Assembly: GCA_900542825.1 (NCBI GenBank)
Contig: UQOY01000005.1
Span: 97,954-161,953 of the forward strand
Source of the DNA: an uncultured Collinsella sp.
Lineage (GTDB): Bacteria > Actinomycetota > Coriobacteriia > Coriobacteriales > Coriobacteriaceae
DNA length: 64,000 nt
Direction of reading: 5' to 3'
Positions within the stretch are counted from its first letter, which is position 1. The number at the start of each line of letters is the position of its first letter. Positions 38,586 to 47,636 of the stretch are shown in pieces. The notes below the pieces were generated by a model that did no database searches, had not been told where the DNA came from, and saw only the letters and a list, made by a program, of their open reading frames with translations. The position numbers were made by a program, and so were the translations under genes.

Positions 38586-38610
38586 TTAAGGGGCCTTAGG
38601 GCCCCTTAAT
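38586..38610 (+). terminator. Hairpin terminator after cinA
   Basis: A perfect 10-bp stem (TTAAGGGGCC/GGCCCCTTAA) with a 4-base loop; the T-tract is short. It separates cinA from recA. Confidence 0.6.
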
Positions 38611-38776
38611 TGTGGAGATAGGGACCTTTGACGGGGATTACTTTCTCGCTGGTACAAGGCTTAAATTACTTCGAGCACCCGTATTTGTGATTGGCGTGGT
38701 CAAGCGTTTGGTCGGTGATTGGTTGGCATTTGGTCGGGTTTTGGAATTGTCGGGTGCATATGATGAATCTGAACGG

Positions 38777-38805
38777 TTGACCACGAACAGCCGTTCGTTT
38801 ATTAT
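38777..38805 (+). promoter_or_regulatory. recA promoter
   Basis: TTGACC (38777-38782), a 17-bp spacer and TATTAT (38800-38805) form a good sigma-70 promoter 30 bp upstream of the recA start. Confidence 0.85.
38784..38797 (+). promoter_or_regulatory. LexA operator (SOS box) of recA
   Basis: CGAACAGCCGTTCG has the CGAAC-N4-GTTCG form of Gram-positive and actinobacterial LexA boxes. It lies inside the spacer of the recA promoter, where bound LexA would block RNA polymerase. Confidence 0.88.
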
Positions 38806-38835
38806 CGTTTCAGGTTGTTAAGAGGAGGGCTATTC

Positions 38836-39984
38836 ATGGCCAAGAATTCAGGTCCCGTACGTACCGTTCATGCACGCACGACGGGTAAAGAGCGCGACGA
38901 GATGATCGCCACCACCAAGGCCGAGATTGAGAAGAAGTTCGGCCAGGGCTCTATTATGAGGTATGGCGACGGCGGTCCCGAGCTCGAGGTCGAGGCTATT
39001 CCGACGGGCTCTCTGGCGCTCGATGCCGCCTTGGGTATCGGCGGCGTGCCGCGCGGCCGTATCGTCGAGATTTATGGCCCCGAGTCCTCCGGTAAGACGA
39101 CGCTTTCGCTCGAGATCCTTGCAGAGGCGCAGGCCATGGGCGGCGTTGTGGCATTTATCGATGCCGAGCACGCGCTTGATCCCACCTATGCCGCGCGTAT
39201 CGGCGTCGATATCGATGAGGTCTTGATTTCCCAGCCCGATACGGGCGAGCAGGCGCTCGAGATCGTTGACATGCTTGTGCGCTCCGGTGCCATCGACGCC
39301 ATCGTCGTCGACTCTGTTGCCGCCTTGACTCCGCGTGCCGAGATCGAGGGCGAGATCGGTGACACGACGGTGGGTCTGCAGGCTCGCTTGATGAGCCAGG
39401 CACTCCGCAAGCTCGCCGGCTCGCTTGCCAAGTCCAACACGACCTGCATCTTCATTAACCAGCTGCGCGAGAAGATCGGCGTCATGTTCGGCAATCCCGA
39501 GACCACCACGGGCGGCCGCGCTCTCAAGTTCTTCTCTTCCGTGCGAATCGATATTCGCAAAATCGATACCATCAAGCTCAAGGACGAGGTTATCGGCAAT
39601 CGCGTTCGTGCCAAGGTTGTTAAGAACAAGGTGGCCGCTCCGTTCCGCTCGGCCGAGTTCGACATCATGTATGGCACCGGCATCTCCAAAGAGGGCTCGA
39701 TTCTGGATATGGCCGTCGAGTGCGGCATCTGCAAAAAGATGGGGTCCTGGTTTGCCTATGGCGAGGATAAGCTCGGAAACGGTCGCGAGGCCGCCAAGAC
39801 GTTCCTGCGCGAGCATCCCGATTGCGCCGACGAGATCGAGCACAAGGTTCGCCTTGCCTGCGGCCTTGAGTATGACGACGATGCCCCTTCCGAGGTTGAG
39901 TTGACCGACCAGCCCGCCCCCGAGGATTTTGATGAGCTGTACGCCATCGATGGCTCCGCGATGCTCGACGATGACGACGAGTAG
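38836..39984 (+). CDS. recA: Recombinase RecA
   Basis: Strand-exchange ATPase and co-protease that triggers LexA self-cleavage. It has 382 residues. Walker [10 protein letters not shown] at 81-89; [21 protein letters not shown]2-loop region [20 protein letters not shown]. The C-terminus is acidic (ends MLDDDDE). ATG 38836 follows GAGGAGGG. An upstream SOS box lies in its promoter; recX follows 11 bp downstream. Confidence 0.98.
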   Translation: MAKNSGPVRTVHARTTGKERDEMIATTKAEIEKKFGQGSIMRYGDGGPELEVEAIPTGSLALDAALGIGGVPRGRIVEIYGPESSGKTTLSLEILAEAQAMGGVVAFIDAEHALDPTYAARIGVDIDEVLISQPDTGEQALEIVDMLVRSGAIDAIVVDSVAALTPRAEIEGEIGDTTVGLQARLMSQALRKLAGSLAKSNTTCIFINQLREKIGVMFGNPETTTGGRALKFFSSVRIDIRKIDTIKLKDEVIGNRVRAKVVKNKVAAPFRSAEFDIMYGTGISKEGSILDMAVECGICKKMGSWFAYGEDKLGNGREAAKTFLREHPDCADEIEHKVRLACGLEYDDDAPSEVELTDQPAPEDFDELYAIDGSAMLDDDDE

Positions 39985-39995
39985 CGGATGCCGAC

Positions 39996-40688
39996 ATGTC
40001 GTATATGGTGACCGAGGCCACGGTCGTCTTTCCCGATAAGAAAGCGGCCTCCTCGTTCTCGAGCGGTTATGCGTTTAAAAAGCCCTGTGCGCATATCGAT
40101 TGCGATCTCGAGGGCGGTTTCGAACGTTCCATTTGGATTCCCGTGCGCGTGGCGCGCCTGTACGTTAAGAACCGCCCCGATCTTCCCTGTGATTGGGATG
40201 ACTTTCGCGAGGCGGTGCAGCTTATCGAACGCAAATGTGCACTCACCATGGTGACCGAGATGCTTTCGCGCCGTGATCATGCCACGGGCGAGGTGCGCGA
40301 TAAGTTGGCGCGCTATGGCTTTCGACAACCTGCGATCGATTTTGCAGTTGCTCGAGCGACCGAGTATCGGTTTTTGGACGAGAACCGCTTTTGCTCGTAC
40401 TTTATCGAAGAGCGCAAACGTCGCGGCTGGGGACAGCGCAAGATCGAGGTTGAGCTCAAACGTCGTCATGTCGTGCTTGACGATATCCCTGGGTATCCCG
40501 AGGCGTATTTTGCCGTGGATGATGACTTGGCCCGCGCTTCGGCCTTGCTCGCTAAACGTCGCGTTCCCGAAGCGCGTGCATTCGAAAAGCTCGTCAGGTT
40601 TTTGATGGGTAAGGGTTTTTCGTATCACATCGCCGCTGATGCCGTTAAGGCGCGCCTCGATGCCTTAAGCGAGGAATGCGCCGTGTAA
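39996..40688 (+). CDS. recX: Regulatory protein RecX
   Basis: Modulator that binds RecA filaments and limits their activity. It has 230 residues: three-helix repeats visible in LIERKCALTMVTEMLSRRDH, RFLDENRFCSYFIEERKRRG and LVRFLMGKGFSYHIAADAV. An N-terminal extension of about 75 residues is not part of the repeats. It lies immediately after recA and is probably co-transcribed. Confidence 0.9.
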   Translation: MSYMVTEATVVFPDKKAASSFSSGYAFKKPCAHIDCDLEGGFERSIWIPVRVARLYVKNRPDLPCDWDDFREAVQLIERKCALTMVTEMLSRRDHATGEVRDKLARYGFRQPAIDFAVARATEYRFLDENRFCSYFIEERKRRGWGQRKIEVELKRRHVVLDDIPGYPEAYFAVDDDLARASALLAKRRVPEARAFEKLVRFLMGKGFSYHIAADAVKARLDALSEECAV

Positions 40689-40750
40689 GCGTGCACCCGT
40701 TACGCCCCTGCCGTTCACCGCTCGATTGGCGCCGTGCCGGGTGCGTTTAT

Positions 40751-40779
40751 TTGACAGTTGTTGCGGTTCAACGTAGGAT
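40751..40779 (+). promoter_or_regulatory. Candidate promoter of the rny operon
   Basis: A perfect TTGACA (40751-40756), a 17-bp spacer and TAGGAT (40774-40779), 167 bp upstream of rny, in the 257-bp gap after recX. Confidence 0.65.
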
Positions 40780-40945
40780 AATTACTGTCATTTGCTTTGT
40801 GATATGTGCTCATCTGTGATGAGTTTGTTTATATGTTTATCTGTATCCGACCCGCATAAGCTGCGCCCATATTACTCAAATGTCGCGAGCCGTTCGTAAG
40901 GACGGTTCGCTTTGCTGTGTAACGAATCCATAAAAAGGAGTGAGC

Positions 40946-42496
40946 ATGCCTATCATTGCAGCGCTCGTTGGCCTCGTTTTGGGTGCCATCGCCGCCATTG
41001 CCTACATGCGCACCGCCAAGCAGGGTAGTCTTCACGAGGCCGACGAAAAGATTCAGTCGGCACACGCGCAGGCAGAGTCTCTGATCGGTGATGCTAAGCG
41101 TCAGGCCGAGACCCTCAAAAAAGAGGCTCTGCTCGAGGCTAAGGAAGAGATCATCAAGAACAAGCAGGCCGCCGAGGCCGAGGACAAGCAGCGTAAGAGC
41201 GAGATTCGCACGCTTGAAAATCGTGTGATGCAGCGCGAGGAATCGCTCGACCGTCGCAACGATGCGCTCGATAAACGCGAGCATCAGCTGTCCAGCCAGG
41301 CCGGTCAGGTTGAGAAGCGCTCTCGCGAGCTTGAGGAGCTCTGCGCCAAGCAGACTTCCGAGCTTGAGCGTATTGCCGACCTTACGCGCGAGGACGCACA
41401 TAAGGAGTTGCTCGACAAGGTCCGTGGTGAGGTTACCCACGAAGCGGCCACCATCATCCGCGAGTCGGAGCAGCAGGTCCGCGCCGAGTGCCACAAGACC
41501 GCCCAGGAGATTCTCTCCCTGGCGATTCAGCGTTGCGCCGCCGACCATACCGCCGAGGTCACCGTCACTTCCGTTCATATTCCCTCCGATGACCTCAAGG
41601 GTCGTATCATCGGTCGCGAGGGTCGCAACATCCGCACCTTTGAGCAGGTGTCCGGCGTCAACCTCGTGATTGACGACACTCCCGAGACCGTCGTGCTTTC
41701 GAGCTTCGATCCGGTCCGTCGTGAGACCGCCCGCGTGGCACTCGAGAACCTCATTGCCGACGGTCGTATTCACCCCGCCCGCATTGAGGAGATGTATCAC
41801 AAGGCCGCCGATTTGGTTCAGCAGCGTGTGCGCGAGGCCGGCGAGCAGGCCGCCTTCGATACCGGTATCCACGACTTGCATCCCGAGATTGTCAAGACCC
41901 TGGGCGCTCTGCGCTACCGCACCTCGTTTGGTCAGAACGTGCTGCAGCATTCGCTTGAGGTTTCCGACCTGTGCGGCGTGATGGCCTCCGAGCTTGGTCT
42001 GGATGTTGTGACCGCCAAGCGCGCCGGTCTTCTGCACGACCTGGGCAAGGCCATCGACCACGACGTTGAGGGCCCGCATGCTGTCATTGGCGCCGAGCTT
42101 GCCCGCCGTTATGGCGAGAAGCCCGTTATCGTCCATGCGATCGAGGCCCATCATGCCGATGTCGACCCCAACACGGTGCTCGACGTCCTGGTCCAGGCTG
42201 CCGATGCCGTCTCTGCTTCTCGTCCCGGCGCCCGCCGCGAGTCGGCCGAGAACTACATCAAGCGCCTTGAGAAGCTGGAGGAGATTGCCAATTCTCATGA
42301 CGGCGTCGAGCGTACCTATGCCATGCAGGCCGGTCGCGAGGTTCATGTCATGGTCCAGCCGGACAAGATCTCCGATGCCCAGTCCACGGTGCTTGCGCAC
42401 GATATCGCCCATCAGATCGAGGAAGAGATGGAGTATCCTGGTCAGGTGCGCGTTGTCGTGATTCGCGAGAGCCGTGCCGTCGATATCGCTAAATAA
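40946..42496 (+). CDS. rny: Ribonuclease Y
   Basis: Membrane-anchored endoribonuclease that initiates mRNA decay in Gram-positive bacteria. It has 516 residues. One N-terminal membrane helix ([19 protein letters not shown]), a long charged coiled coil (about 25-200), a KH domain ([20 protein letters not shown], near 212) and an HD domain ([11 protein letters not shown], near 362). ATG 40946 is preferred over GTG 40940 because AAAGGAG lies 7 bases upstream of the ATG. Confidence 0.96.
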   Translation: MPIIAALVGLVLGAIAAIAYMRTAKQGSLHEADEKIQSAHAQAESLIGDAKRQAETLKKEALLEAKEEIIKNKQAAEAEDKQRKSEIRTLENRVMQREESLDRRNDALDKREHQLSSQAGQVEKRSRELEELCAKQTSELERIADLTREDAHKELLDKVRGEVTHEAATIIRESEQQVRAECHKTAQEILSLAIQRCAADHTAEVTVTSVHIPSDDLKGRIIGREGRNIRTFEQVSGVNLVIDDTPETVVLSSFDPVRRETARVALENLIADGRIHPARIEEMYHKAADLVQQRVREAGEQAAFDTGIHDLHPEIVKTLGALRYRTSFGQNVLQHSLEVSDLCGVMASELGLDVVTAKRAGLLHDLGKAIDHDVEGPHAVIGAELARRYGEKPVIVHAIEAHHADVDPNTVLDVLVQAADAVSASRPGARRESAENYIKRLEKLEEIANSHDGVERTYAMQAGREVHVMVQPDKISDAQSTVLAHDIAHQIEEEMEYPGQVRVVVIRESRAVDIAK

Positions 42497-42497
42497 C

Positions 42498-43583
42498 ATG
42501 AACGACGCGAACGAGCTCATCTCATTTATCGCGTCGATGTCGGGGGAGGGCAACCTTCGCGTCGAGGAAAACCTTGGCGAGGGGTATGTTCGCCTCCGTG
42601 TTTCGGAGGCCGAGCGCCGTCAGGCCAAGCATGACATTCAGCATGTAGAGGACATTGTCATCGAGATGCTGCGCAACGCTCGCGATGCCGGAGCCGATAA
42701 GGTCTATCTTGCCACGACCAAGGAGGAGGGTGTTCGCACCCTCCTCTTCCTGGATAACGGTTCGGGTGTGCCGCAGGATATGCAGGAGCGTATCTTCGAT
42801 GCCCGTGTCACCTCCAAGCTTGAGAGCATGAAAATGGACCGTTGGGGTGTTCACGGTCGTGGTATGGCGCTGTTCTCTATTAAGCAGAACACGGATGAGG
42901 CACGCGTTGTTACCTCGGGCGTCGATTTGGGGTCCGCGTTTAAGGTGTGCGTTGCCACCGATCGCTTGGGTGAGCGCGCCGACCAGTCGAGCTGGCCTCA
43001 GGCGGTTAAAGACGAAGACGGCCGCTATGTGTGCGCTCGCGGCCCCCACAACATCATTCGCGCAGCCTGTGAGTTTGCCCTCGAGGAGCTGCGTGGCTGC
43101 GATGTGTATCTGGGCTCTCCGTCCGAGATCGCCGCGACCCTGTACGCCCAGGCTTCGAGTCGCCTCGATACGTCGCGCCTGCTCTTTATCGATGACGAGT
43201 GCGAACTTCCGGTTATCGATCGTTTGGGCCTTGCCTCCGATGCCGAGGACTTTATCCGGATCTGCTCTGGGCTGGGTCTCGAGATGTCCGAGCGCACTGC
43301 CCATCGTATTCTGTCGGGACAGATTAAGCCCGTTCGCGGCGTGACCGCGCGTCTGCTGCGCGAGCGCGATTCCACCTCGCATGCGCCGGCTCCCGTCGAT
43401 CTTGCCAAGGACCGTCGAGGCCTTCGTATCGCCAAGGATGATATGGCGCAATTTTCGCGTGCGGTCGAGCGTGACTTTAACGACCTCGCTGCCCGGTATT
43501 ACCTCAATCTGTGCGGCGACCCTAAGATTCGCGTTTCGCGTGATCGCATCACGGTGACGTTCGATCTTGCCAAAGAGGAATAA
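42498..43583 (+). CDS. GHKL-type ATP-binding protein of unknown function
   Basis: Protein of 361 residues with an N-terminal Bergerat (Hsp90/MutL/histidine kinase-like) ATPase fold: N box EDIVIEMLRNARDAGAD (51-67), G1 DNGSGVP (86-92) and G2-like GVHGRGMAL (117-125). There is no histidine-kinase dimerisation domain or membrane segment. The C-terminal 200 residues are not recognised. It begins 1 bp after rny and precedes spoVS, a slot that holds ymdB in bacilli. A MutL-like or Hsp90-like conformational role is possible, but the function is unknown. Confidence 0.82.
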   Translation: MNDANELISFIASMSGEGNLRVEENLGEGYVRLRVSEAERRQAKHDIQHVEDIVIEMLRNARDAGADKVYLATTKEEGVRTLLFLDNGSGVPQDMQERIFDARVTSKLESMKMDRWGVHGRGMALFSIKQNTDEARVVTSGVDLGSAFKVCVATDRLGERADQSSWPQAVKDEDGRYVCARGPHNIIRAACEFALEELRGCDVYLGSPSEIAATLYAQASSRLDTSRLLFIDDECELPVIDRLGLASDAEDFIRICSGLGLEMSERTAHRILSGQIKPVRGVTARLLRERDSTSHAPAPVDLAKDRRGLRIAKDDMAQFSRAVERDFNDLAARYYLNLCGDPKIRVSRDRITVTFDLAKEE

Positions 43584-43605
43584 AATCTTTACCGAGTCCG
43601 CTCGG

Positions 43606-43611
43606 TACGAT
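43606..43611 (+). promoter_or_regulatory. Possible -10 box upstream of spoVS
   Basis: TACGAT preceded by GCTCGG, similar to the lepA and DnaJ-like -10 regions. It overlaps a small hairpin (ACCGAG/CTCGGT). Confidence 0.3.
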
Positions 43612-43657
43612 ACAGTTATTGCAGTTAAAACGTACTTTTAAACGCAGGAGTTTCTTC

Positions 43658-43975
43658 ATGGATTGCCTGAAGGTATCAAGCAAATCATCGCCCGCGTCCG
43701 TTGCCGGCGCCATTGCCGGCATGGTCAAAGATGGCGTCCCCGTCAACATTCAATGCGTCGGTGCCGGTGCCGTCAATCAGGCCATCAAGGCCGTTGCCAT
43801 TGCGCGCGGCTTTCTGATTCCGACCGGCTTTGATGTCTCCTGTGCGCCGGTGTTCTCCGACATTCTCATTAACGGGGAGTCGCGCACGGCAATCCGTCTC
43901 TCTATCTACGTTCACCAGATTAATCGGGCTGCTATGGATAACGTCGTCATGGACGACGTCAAGCCTGTGGCATAG
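43658..43975 (+). CDS. spoVS: SpoVS-family Alba-like protein
   Basis: Small protein of 105 residues with the SpoVS signature: LKVSSKSSPASVAGAIAGMV, IQCVGAGAVNQAIKAVAIAR and SCAPVFSDILINGESRTAIR. In Bacillus it is needed for spore coat completion; homologues in non-spore-formers suggest a general nucleic-acid-binding role. ATG 43658 follows GCAGGAG. No other sporulation gene is in this window. Confidence 0.93.
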   Translation: MDCLKVSSKSSPASVAGAIAGMVKDGVPVNIQCVGAGAVNQAIKAVAIARGFLIPTGFDVSCAPVFSDILINGESRTAIRLSIYVHQINRAAMDNVVMDDVKPVA

Positions 43976-44038
43976 CGAGTTTACTCGTTGCTCGCGCTCT
44001 TTGATTCTGCCTTTTCCACCTCGTTAGGACTTATACAC

Positions 44039-45409
44039 ATGGACCAGCGTTCCGTACGCGATATTCTTGCCGGTAAAACCTACTTTATCCGCACCTTTGG
44101 CTGCCAGATGAATCAGCACGACTCCGAGCGTGTGAGTGGCCTGCTCGATTCGTATGGCTGCCTCATGGCGCTCGATCCGGAGCATGCCGATATTGTCGTG
44201 TTCATGACGTGTTGCGTGCGTGAGGCTGCCGATACACGCCTGTACGGTCAGTGCAACTCTTGTAAGAGCCTCCCGCCTTCGCCCTCGGGCAAGCGCGTGG
44301 TCGCCGTGGGTGGCTGCATCGCGCAGCGTGACGGTGAGGGTCTGCTCACCAACGTTGATAACGTCAACGTCATATTCGGTACCCATTCCATTGCGCACGT
44401 GGCGGAGCTTATCGCCGAGGCGTTCTTGGACGGCAAGCGCCATATTCGCACCAATGAGCACGAGGACACGGATGCTATGAGCATGCCATGGCATCGTGAG
44501 ACCCAGTATCACGCCTGGGTGCCCATCATGACAGGCTGTAACAACTTCTGTACGTACTGTATCGTGCCGTACGTCCGTGGTCGTGAGAAGAGCCGTCCTT
44601 TCGAGGAGATTGTCGACGAGGTGACTGGGCTCGTGCGCCAGGGCGTGCGTGAGATTACGCTGCTGGGTCAAAACGTCAACTCCTATGGTCGCGATCTGTT
44701 TGGCAAGCCACGTTTTGCTGACCTGTTGCGTGCCGTGGGCGATACGGGTGTAGAGCGTATCTTCTTTACTTCCTCGCACCCCAAAGACCTGCTGCCCGAG
44801 ACCATCGATGCTATGGCCGAGACGCCTGCCGTCATGCCGCAGCTGCACCTGGCAGTTCAGTCGGGCTCGACGCGCATCCTTAAAGAGATGAATCGTCGCT
44901 ATACGCGTGAGGATTATCTGGGGCTCGTCGATCGCATCCGCAATCGCATGCCCGATATCGCGCTTTCGACGGATATCATCGTGGGCTTCCCCGGCGAGAC
45001 CGAGGAAGACTTTGAGCAGACGCTCTCGCTTGCCGAGACCGTTCGCTATGCTCAGGCCTATACGTTTATCTATTCCAAGCGCGCCGGTACTCCGGCAGCC
45101 GAGATTGATGACCCCACGCCGCATGAGGTGATTCTTGAGCGCTTCAACCGTCTGGTGAAGGTTATCGAGACCACAGCGCACGAGTATAACCAAGGTGAGC
45201 TCCACACCGTTGTGCCGGCGCTTATTGAGGGTACGAGCAAAAAGAATGACGCGGTGCTGCTGGGCAAGAGTCCTAAGAATCAGACCGTCCATGCACCGAT
45301 TCCCGAGGGCTATAGCATCGATCAGTTGGTTGGCAAGATTGTCGATGTTGACATCGATGTTGCCAAGACGTGGTATCTGTCCGGATCCGTTGTGGGCGAG
45401 CCGCGCTAA
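44039..45409 (+). CDS. miaB: tRNA i6A37 methylthiotransferase MiaB
   Basis: Radical SAM enzyme that adds a methylthio group to i6A37 made by MiaA. It has 456 residues. N-terminal FGCQMNQHDSE, TCCVREAADTR, GGCIAQRDGE; radical SAM CNNFCTYCIVPYVRGREKSR near 162; TRAM domain at the end. ATG 44039 follows TTAGGA. Its stop overlaps the miaA start (TAATG), so producer and user of i6A are coupled. Confidence 0.95.
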   Translation: MDQRSVRDILAGKTYFIRTFGCQMNQHDSERVSGLLDSYGCLMALDPEHADIVVFMTCCVREAADTRLYGQCNSCKSLPPSPSGKRVVAVGGCIAQRDGEGLLTNVDNVNVIFGTHSIAHVAELIAEAFLDGKRHIRTNEHEDTDAMSMPWHRETQYHAWVPIMTGCNNFCTYCIVPYVRGREKSRPFEEIVDEVTGLVRQGVREITLLGQNVNSYGRDLFGKPRFADLLRAVGDTGVERIFFTSSHPKDLLPETIDAMAETPAVMPQLHLAVQSGSTRILKEMNRRYTREDYLGLVDRIRNRMPDIALSTDIIVGFPGETEEDFEQTLSLAETVRYAQAYTFIYSKRAGTPAAEIDDPTPHEVILERFNRLVKVIETTAHEYNQGELHTVVPALIEGTSKKNDAVLLGKSPKNQTVHAPIPEGYSIDQLVGKIVDVDIDVAKTWYLSGSVVGEPR

Positions 45410-46347
45410 TGATTTCTTCCGGGGTAGGCCTTTCCGCCGTTGCGATTGTCGGTCCGACCGCGGTTGGTAAAAGTGATGTCGCAGATCGTTTGGCGGCTCG
45501 TCTTTCGTCCGAAGTGCTGTCGTGTGACGCGATGCAAATCTATCGAGGTATGGATATCGGCACTGCCAAGATGGCACCCGAGGAATGCACGGCGCCTCTA
45601 CGCCTGGTCGATATTGTTGAACCGGGCTTTGCATATTCTGCAGCGCTGTATCAGGCAGACGCTCGTGTGCATGTTGAGCGCTTGCTGGGCGAGGGCCGTC
45701 TACCGGTGTTTTGCGGGGGTACAGGCTTGTATCTCAAGGCCGCCCTGGATGAGATGGATTTTCCCTCGGGCGAGCTTGAGGACGATCGCCGCGCGAGGTA
45801 TCAGGAGCTTGCCGAGCGCATTGGCGAGGAAGCGCTACACGCGTTGCTTGCCGAGCGTGACCCCGAGTCCGCTGTGGTCATTCACCCCCATAATGTCCGT
45901 CGCGTAATTCGCGCGCTCGAAATGCACGATGACGGCGTGTCATATGCCCAGCAGAAGTCGAAATTCAGTGTTCCGCGCGAGCGTTATCATGCCTTGTGGT
46001 TTGGTCTGACGCGTAGCCGTGAAGTGCTCTATGAGCGCATTAACCTGCGTGTCGACCTTATGTTTGAGCAGGGGCTGGTTGATGAGGTCCGCGGCCTTAT
46101 GGACCAGGGCCTGGGTGATGCCCTCACGTCGATGCAGGCAATCGGTTACAAAGAGATTATTGATGCCTTGCGAGGCACTATTACCATGGATGAGGCCCGT
46201 GAGCTTATCAAGATGCGCTCACGTCGCTATGCCAAGCGCCAGCTTTCCTGGTTTAAGCGTGACGATCGCATCGTGTGGTTCGATATGGATGAGTTTACGA
46301 TCGATGAGGTCGTTGATGATATCTACCGTCGCATCGAGGCTGCCTAA
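45409..46347 (+). CDS. miaA: tRNA dimethylallyltransferase MiaA
   Basis: Transfers the dimethylallyl group to A37 of tRNAs reading UNN codons. It has 312 residues. P-loop VGPTAVGKSDVA near 16; SCDAMQIYRGMDIGTAK; VFCGGTGLYLKA; RRYAKRQLSWFKRD near the end binds substrate. ATG 45409 overlaps the miaB stop and its own stop overlaps hflX (TAATG). Confidence 0.96.
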   Translation: MISSGVGLSAVAIVGPTAVGKSDVADRLAARLSSEVLSCDAMQIYRGMDIGTAKMAPEECTAPLRLVDIVEPGFAYSAALYQADARVHVERLLGEGRLPVFCGGTGLYLKAALDEMDFPSGELEDDRRARYQELAERIGEEALHALLAERDPESAVVIHPHNVRRVIRALEMHDDGVSYAQQKSKFSVPRERYHALWFGLTRSREVLYERINLRVDLMFEQGLVDEVRGLMDQGLGDALTSMQAIGYKEIIDALRGTITMDEARELIKMRSRRYAKRQLSWFKRDDRIVWFDMDEFTIDEVVDDIYRRIEAA

Positions 46348-47636
46348 TGGCTCGTTTCCCTTTGGTCCCCACGGCGCCTGAACCCGAGCGCGCCATATTG
46401 GTTGCTGTTGAGTGGCGCGATAACGCCTGGCCGCTCGACCGTTCGCTCGACGAGCTCGAGCGTCTGGCCCACACTGCTGGGGCCCAATGCGTGGCACGCT
46501 TGTCACAGCGCCTGGTCAAGCCCTATCCCAAATCGTTTATCGGCTCCGGCAAGGTCGAGGAGCTGTGCGGTTTGGTGCATCGCATGGATGCGGCTGTTGT
46601 TATCTTCGACGACGACCTGACGCCTTCGCAGCAGTCCTATCTTGAGAAAGCCGTGGGCGAACCGGTCAAGATTATTGACCGTACGGCATTGATTTTGGAC
46701 ATCTTTGGCCTGCATGCCCAGACTCGTGAGGGCCGCTTGCAGGTGCAACTGGCTCAGCTGCAGTACCTGCTACCTCGCCTGCGAGGTATGTGGAGCCACC
46801 TTGCCAAGGAGCAGACACGTGGCGGTATTGGCTCGCGCTTTGGCCAGGGCGAAAGCCAGCTCGAGGTCGACCGTCGCCTGATTCGAAATAAGATTGCTGC
46901 GCTTCGACGCGAACTGAAACAGGTTGAACAACGTCGCGACGTGCAATCGAAAAGCCGTATTGAATCGCCGGCGTTTCGCGTGGCGTTGGCTGGCTACACC
47001 AATGCTGGCAAGTCGACGTTGCTTAATCGTTTGACGGGATCCACGGTACTTTCGCAGGATAAGCTGTTTGCCACGCTCGATCCTACAACGCGCTCGTACC
47101 GTTTGCCCGGTGGTCGTGGCATGACGATTACCGATACCGTCGGCTTTATTCAAAAGCTGCCCCATGGTCTGGTCGACGCGTTTAAATCTACGCTTTCCGA
47201 GGTGCTCGGCGCCGATTTGATTCTTAAAGTTGTAGATGCTTCCGATGAGGATTACGAGCGTCAGCTTGAGGCGGTTGATCGTGTCCTTGACGAGATTGGT
47301 GCCGGTGAGCGCCTGACGCTTACCGTGTTCAATAAAATTGATTTGCTCGATAGCGTCGACCGCTTGAGCTTCCGCCGGCGCTATCCCGAGGCAGTGCTGT
47401 TCTCGGCTCAGACGGGTGAGGGTCTTGATGACTTAGTCGACCGTATCGCTCGTGAGGCGGCTGCCACTGATGTGTTGCTCTCCGCTGATATCCCGTATCG
47501 CGAGGGGGCCCTCATCACGCTGGTGCATGAGCAGGGAACCCTTCTGCATGAGGAATATCTCGAGGACGGCGTTCGTATTGTGGCGAAGTTGCCGGCCCGA
47601 ATCGCACCGCGTCTTGAGCGTTACCGAACGGAATAA
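46347..47636 (+). CDS. hflX: GTPase HflX
   Basis: Ribosome-splitting GTPase that rescues stalled ribosomes under stress. It has 429 residues. The HflX N-terminal domain has GSGKVEELCGLV, DRTALILDIFGLHAQTREG and the GGIGSRFGQGE region; the G domain has GYTNAGKSTLLN near 214, DTVGFIQKLPHGLVDAFKST and NKID. ATG 46347 overlaps the miaA stop. Its last 16 bp overlap the convergent gene at 47621, with no terminator between. Confidence 0.94.
   Translation: MARFPLVPTAPEPERAILVAVEWRDNAWPLDRSLDELERLAHTAGAQCVARLSQRLVKPYPKSFIGSGKVEELCGLVHRMDAAVVIFDDDLTPSQQSYLEKAVGEPVKIIDRTALILDIFGLHAQTREGRLQVQLAQLQYLLPRLRGMWSHLAKEQTRGGIGSRFGQGESQLEVDRRLIRNKIAALRRELKQVEQRRDVQSKSRIESPAFRVALAGYTNAGKSTLLNRLTGSTVLSQDKLFATLDPTTRSYRLPGGRGMTITDTVGFIQKLPHGLVDAFKSTLSEVLGADLILKVVDASDEDYERQLEAVDRVLDEIGAGERLTLTVFNKIDLLDSVDRLSFRRRYPEAVLFSAQTGEGLDDLVDRIAREAAATDVLLSADIPYREGALITLVHEQGTLLHEEYLEDGVRIVAKLPARIAPRLERYRTE

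Noticed and set aside
38612..38821. 69-codon open frame upstream of recA
   Set aside because: It covers the recA promoter and SOS box, lacks a ribosome site, and looks like no protein family.
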